A DNA stretch of 64,000 nt from Garcia nutans (taxonomy: Eukaryota; Streptophyta; Magnoliopsida; Malpighiales; Euphorbiaceae): the NCBI GenBank assembly GCA_947685225.1, contig CANTUV010000026.1:58985501-59049500 (forward strand), read 5' to 3'. Both the position numbers and the translations under genes were made by a program. The notes below the pieces were generated by a model. The model searched no databases and was not told where the DNA came from. It saw nothing but the letters and a program-made list of their open reading frames with translations. Below, piece by piece: positions 62,490 through 64,000 of the stretch (position 1 is the stretch's first letter; every line of letters begins with the position of its first letter).

Positions 62490-64000
62490 ATTACTGCATT
62501 CACACACGTTAGGAGCGTGCAGTATCAACAATCTACCACTTCAGCGTACATGGAGTAAATTATTATAAAAATATAAGTTTGAGGGTTAAATCGATTAATT
62601 AAATAATAGAAGAAATAAAATTACTAATTTTATTAAGTTTAAGAGATGAAAAATATATTAAATATTAAATATATTTAATAATTTTATTAGTTATGTATAT
62701 TTTAATATTTTAAAATTATATAATTTTATTTATATATTATCAATATATTTTTTAATTTATTAATATATATTTTTTTTACGTTAAAAAAACAGTAGCCAGT
62801 GAAAACTTTACTGAAATAGGAAGCTAGACAAGATAATCAACAGAAATAGGCTCTAGAAAAACTTTCATAATATGGCCAAAATAAAACAAGTTGAGCAGAA
62901 ATTAAGTTTATCCCTATCAAAAAACAGTCATAACTTGACTGGGAGCTATAAATAAAATTGGTTGAAAGACTTCATGGAAAGGACAAGGGTAAAAACACAC
63001 AAGTCTCACTATAAAGATGGGTCTAGAACAGCCCATAAAGCCATGAACAAAACTCCTTTACAAAATATAGTATTGAGCCAACAAGAAGGCTAACTGAATC
63101 CAGACAAAAAATACCACAACGTTCAAAAAAGAACCCCAAAACATAAAAAGCCTTGCCCAAAATGATAATGATGATAAAGATTGAATAGCTTTTGACCTAG
63201 CTATCGATGTCGAACTCTGGTTATAAAAGCTTTGAAAACCAGGACAAATCAACCAGCTCCTCTTCAAAAATTTTCATCTTATAAAATCTGACTCTTCTTG
63301 GCAGAAGTTACATATATCACCGGAAGTCATGGTGAACGGACCAAAATAGGGCCAAACTCTGGATTTTATTATTAATATTTTCTCAAGGTTTTAATCCTCA
63401 AAAACAAAAGCCACTATAAAGGTGAAAATCAAAATAAGCCTGTTAAATGCTACATCTAGAACTAAAAAACCGAAACCGCAAAGTTATTAGAAAATAATTG
63501 ATAGAATAAGCAAAAAAAAAAATTTAGTCTATATGAGACTAAAATCGAAGGGAAAAGGAGGGATTTCTAAACAGAGAAAATAAGCATGCTAATATATGGG
63601 TATTCTATTTTATTTTTAAATGTTTTTATCTGCTTCAATAACAATAATTAATTAATATCAAAAAATATAATAACCTAAAAATGTAATAATATTTAAAAAT
63701 AATTTAAGGATAATTAGTGTAAGATTTATTTGTAATATTTAAATTGATTATTTCATGATAAGATGTGATTTGTAAATTATAATGAGAACCCACAATGTGT
63801 GTTGGGTCGGTGAACGACAGTCGTAAATTCGAACTACGAGTCGCTAGTCAAGTTCAATTATTGACGATGGAATATGAAACGGGAAGCTGTAGGAAATCGA
63901 CAACTGGGCATCAGGGGGGTGAACGACGGCGTGTTAAACGAACTGAATGTCGCCGAGAATTATACCCTAGCAAAAGACAGCCTGTGTTTAACTTCACGTT
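62490..64000. other. Repeat-like intergenic sequence to window end
   Basis: 62560-62790 is very A/T-rich. 62790-63600 has low-complexity non-coding sequence with one small minus-strand ORF (63058-63267) of no recognised family. About 63790-63970 is noticeably richer in G and C and contains two related GTGAACGACxG segments; it looks like the edge of an unrecognised repeat. Confidence 0.35.

Noticed and set aside
63058..63267. Hydrophobic minus-strand ORF as a membrane protein gene
   Set aside because: No conserved features or splice context; it lies in repeat-like sequence.

Overview
The window is nuclear DNA from a flowering plant, almost certainly a dicot. It is AT-rich, the genes have many short introns, and the products are plant-specific: a chloroplast glutathione synthetase, a PsbP-domain protein, a thylakoid TPM-domain protein, a vacuolar NHX exchanger and a plant DUF1068 protein. 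Transposable elements include a Ty3/gypsy element, a Helitron with an RPA-like gene, and hAT-type MITEs. I assembled gene models by hand from splice signals and reading phase. No database search was possible, and homology statements rest on recognised family motifs.

Layout. 1-1570: last exon of a phosphoglycerate-mutase-like (AT74H-type) gene on the + strand. 3321-5576: DUF1068 membrane protein (+), with a 24-nt exon. 6367-10957: GSH2 glutathione synthetase (-), 12 exons, one intron of the minor U12 AT-AC type. 11773-12326: small hypothetical gene (-) broken by one base. 13045-23804: a decayed Tim44/mL45-type mitochondrial protein gene (-). Its last intron, 7.2 kb, contains a PPR gene with one in-frame stop and a complete but dead Ty3/gypsy element with a 5-bp target duplication. 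24118-26509: GT47 exostosin-family glycosyltransferase (+). 27307-30975: intact vacuolar NHX Na+(K+)/H+ exchanger (-), 14 exons. About 33.8-40.4 kb: decayed Helitron (-) with Rep/helicase pieces and an RPA1-like gene. 42.5-44.5 kb: a tandem duplication whose second copy carries a 448-bp hAT-type MITE. 45.0-45.5 kb: tandem hairpin repeats. 46422-49386: PsbP-domain chloroplast protein (-). 49989-51683: TLP18.3-type thylakoid protein (+). 52156-54029: GDSL esterase pseudogene (-), with an orphan GDSL first exon behind it (54785-55028). 55987-59881: intact KIN-1 kinesin (-), 15 exons. 60-64 kb: repeat-rich, with a second hAT-type MITE at 62078-62481.

The genes are ordinary independent plant nuclear loci and do not form a pathway. 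GSH2, the Tim44-like gene and the PsbP-domain gene match, as I recall it, a neighbourhood on Arabidopsis chromosome 5 (around At5g27380-At5g27395), here spread out by repeats. The most notable observations are the AT-AC intron in GSH2, a possible second U12 intron in KIN-1, and the nested, multiply broken Tim44/PPR/retrotransposon locus. I did not find a convincing wholly new biological system.
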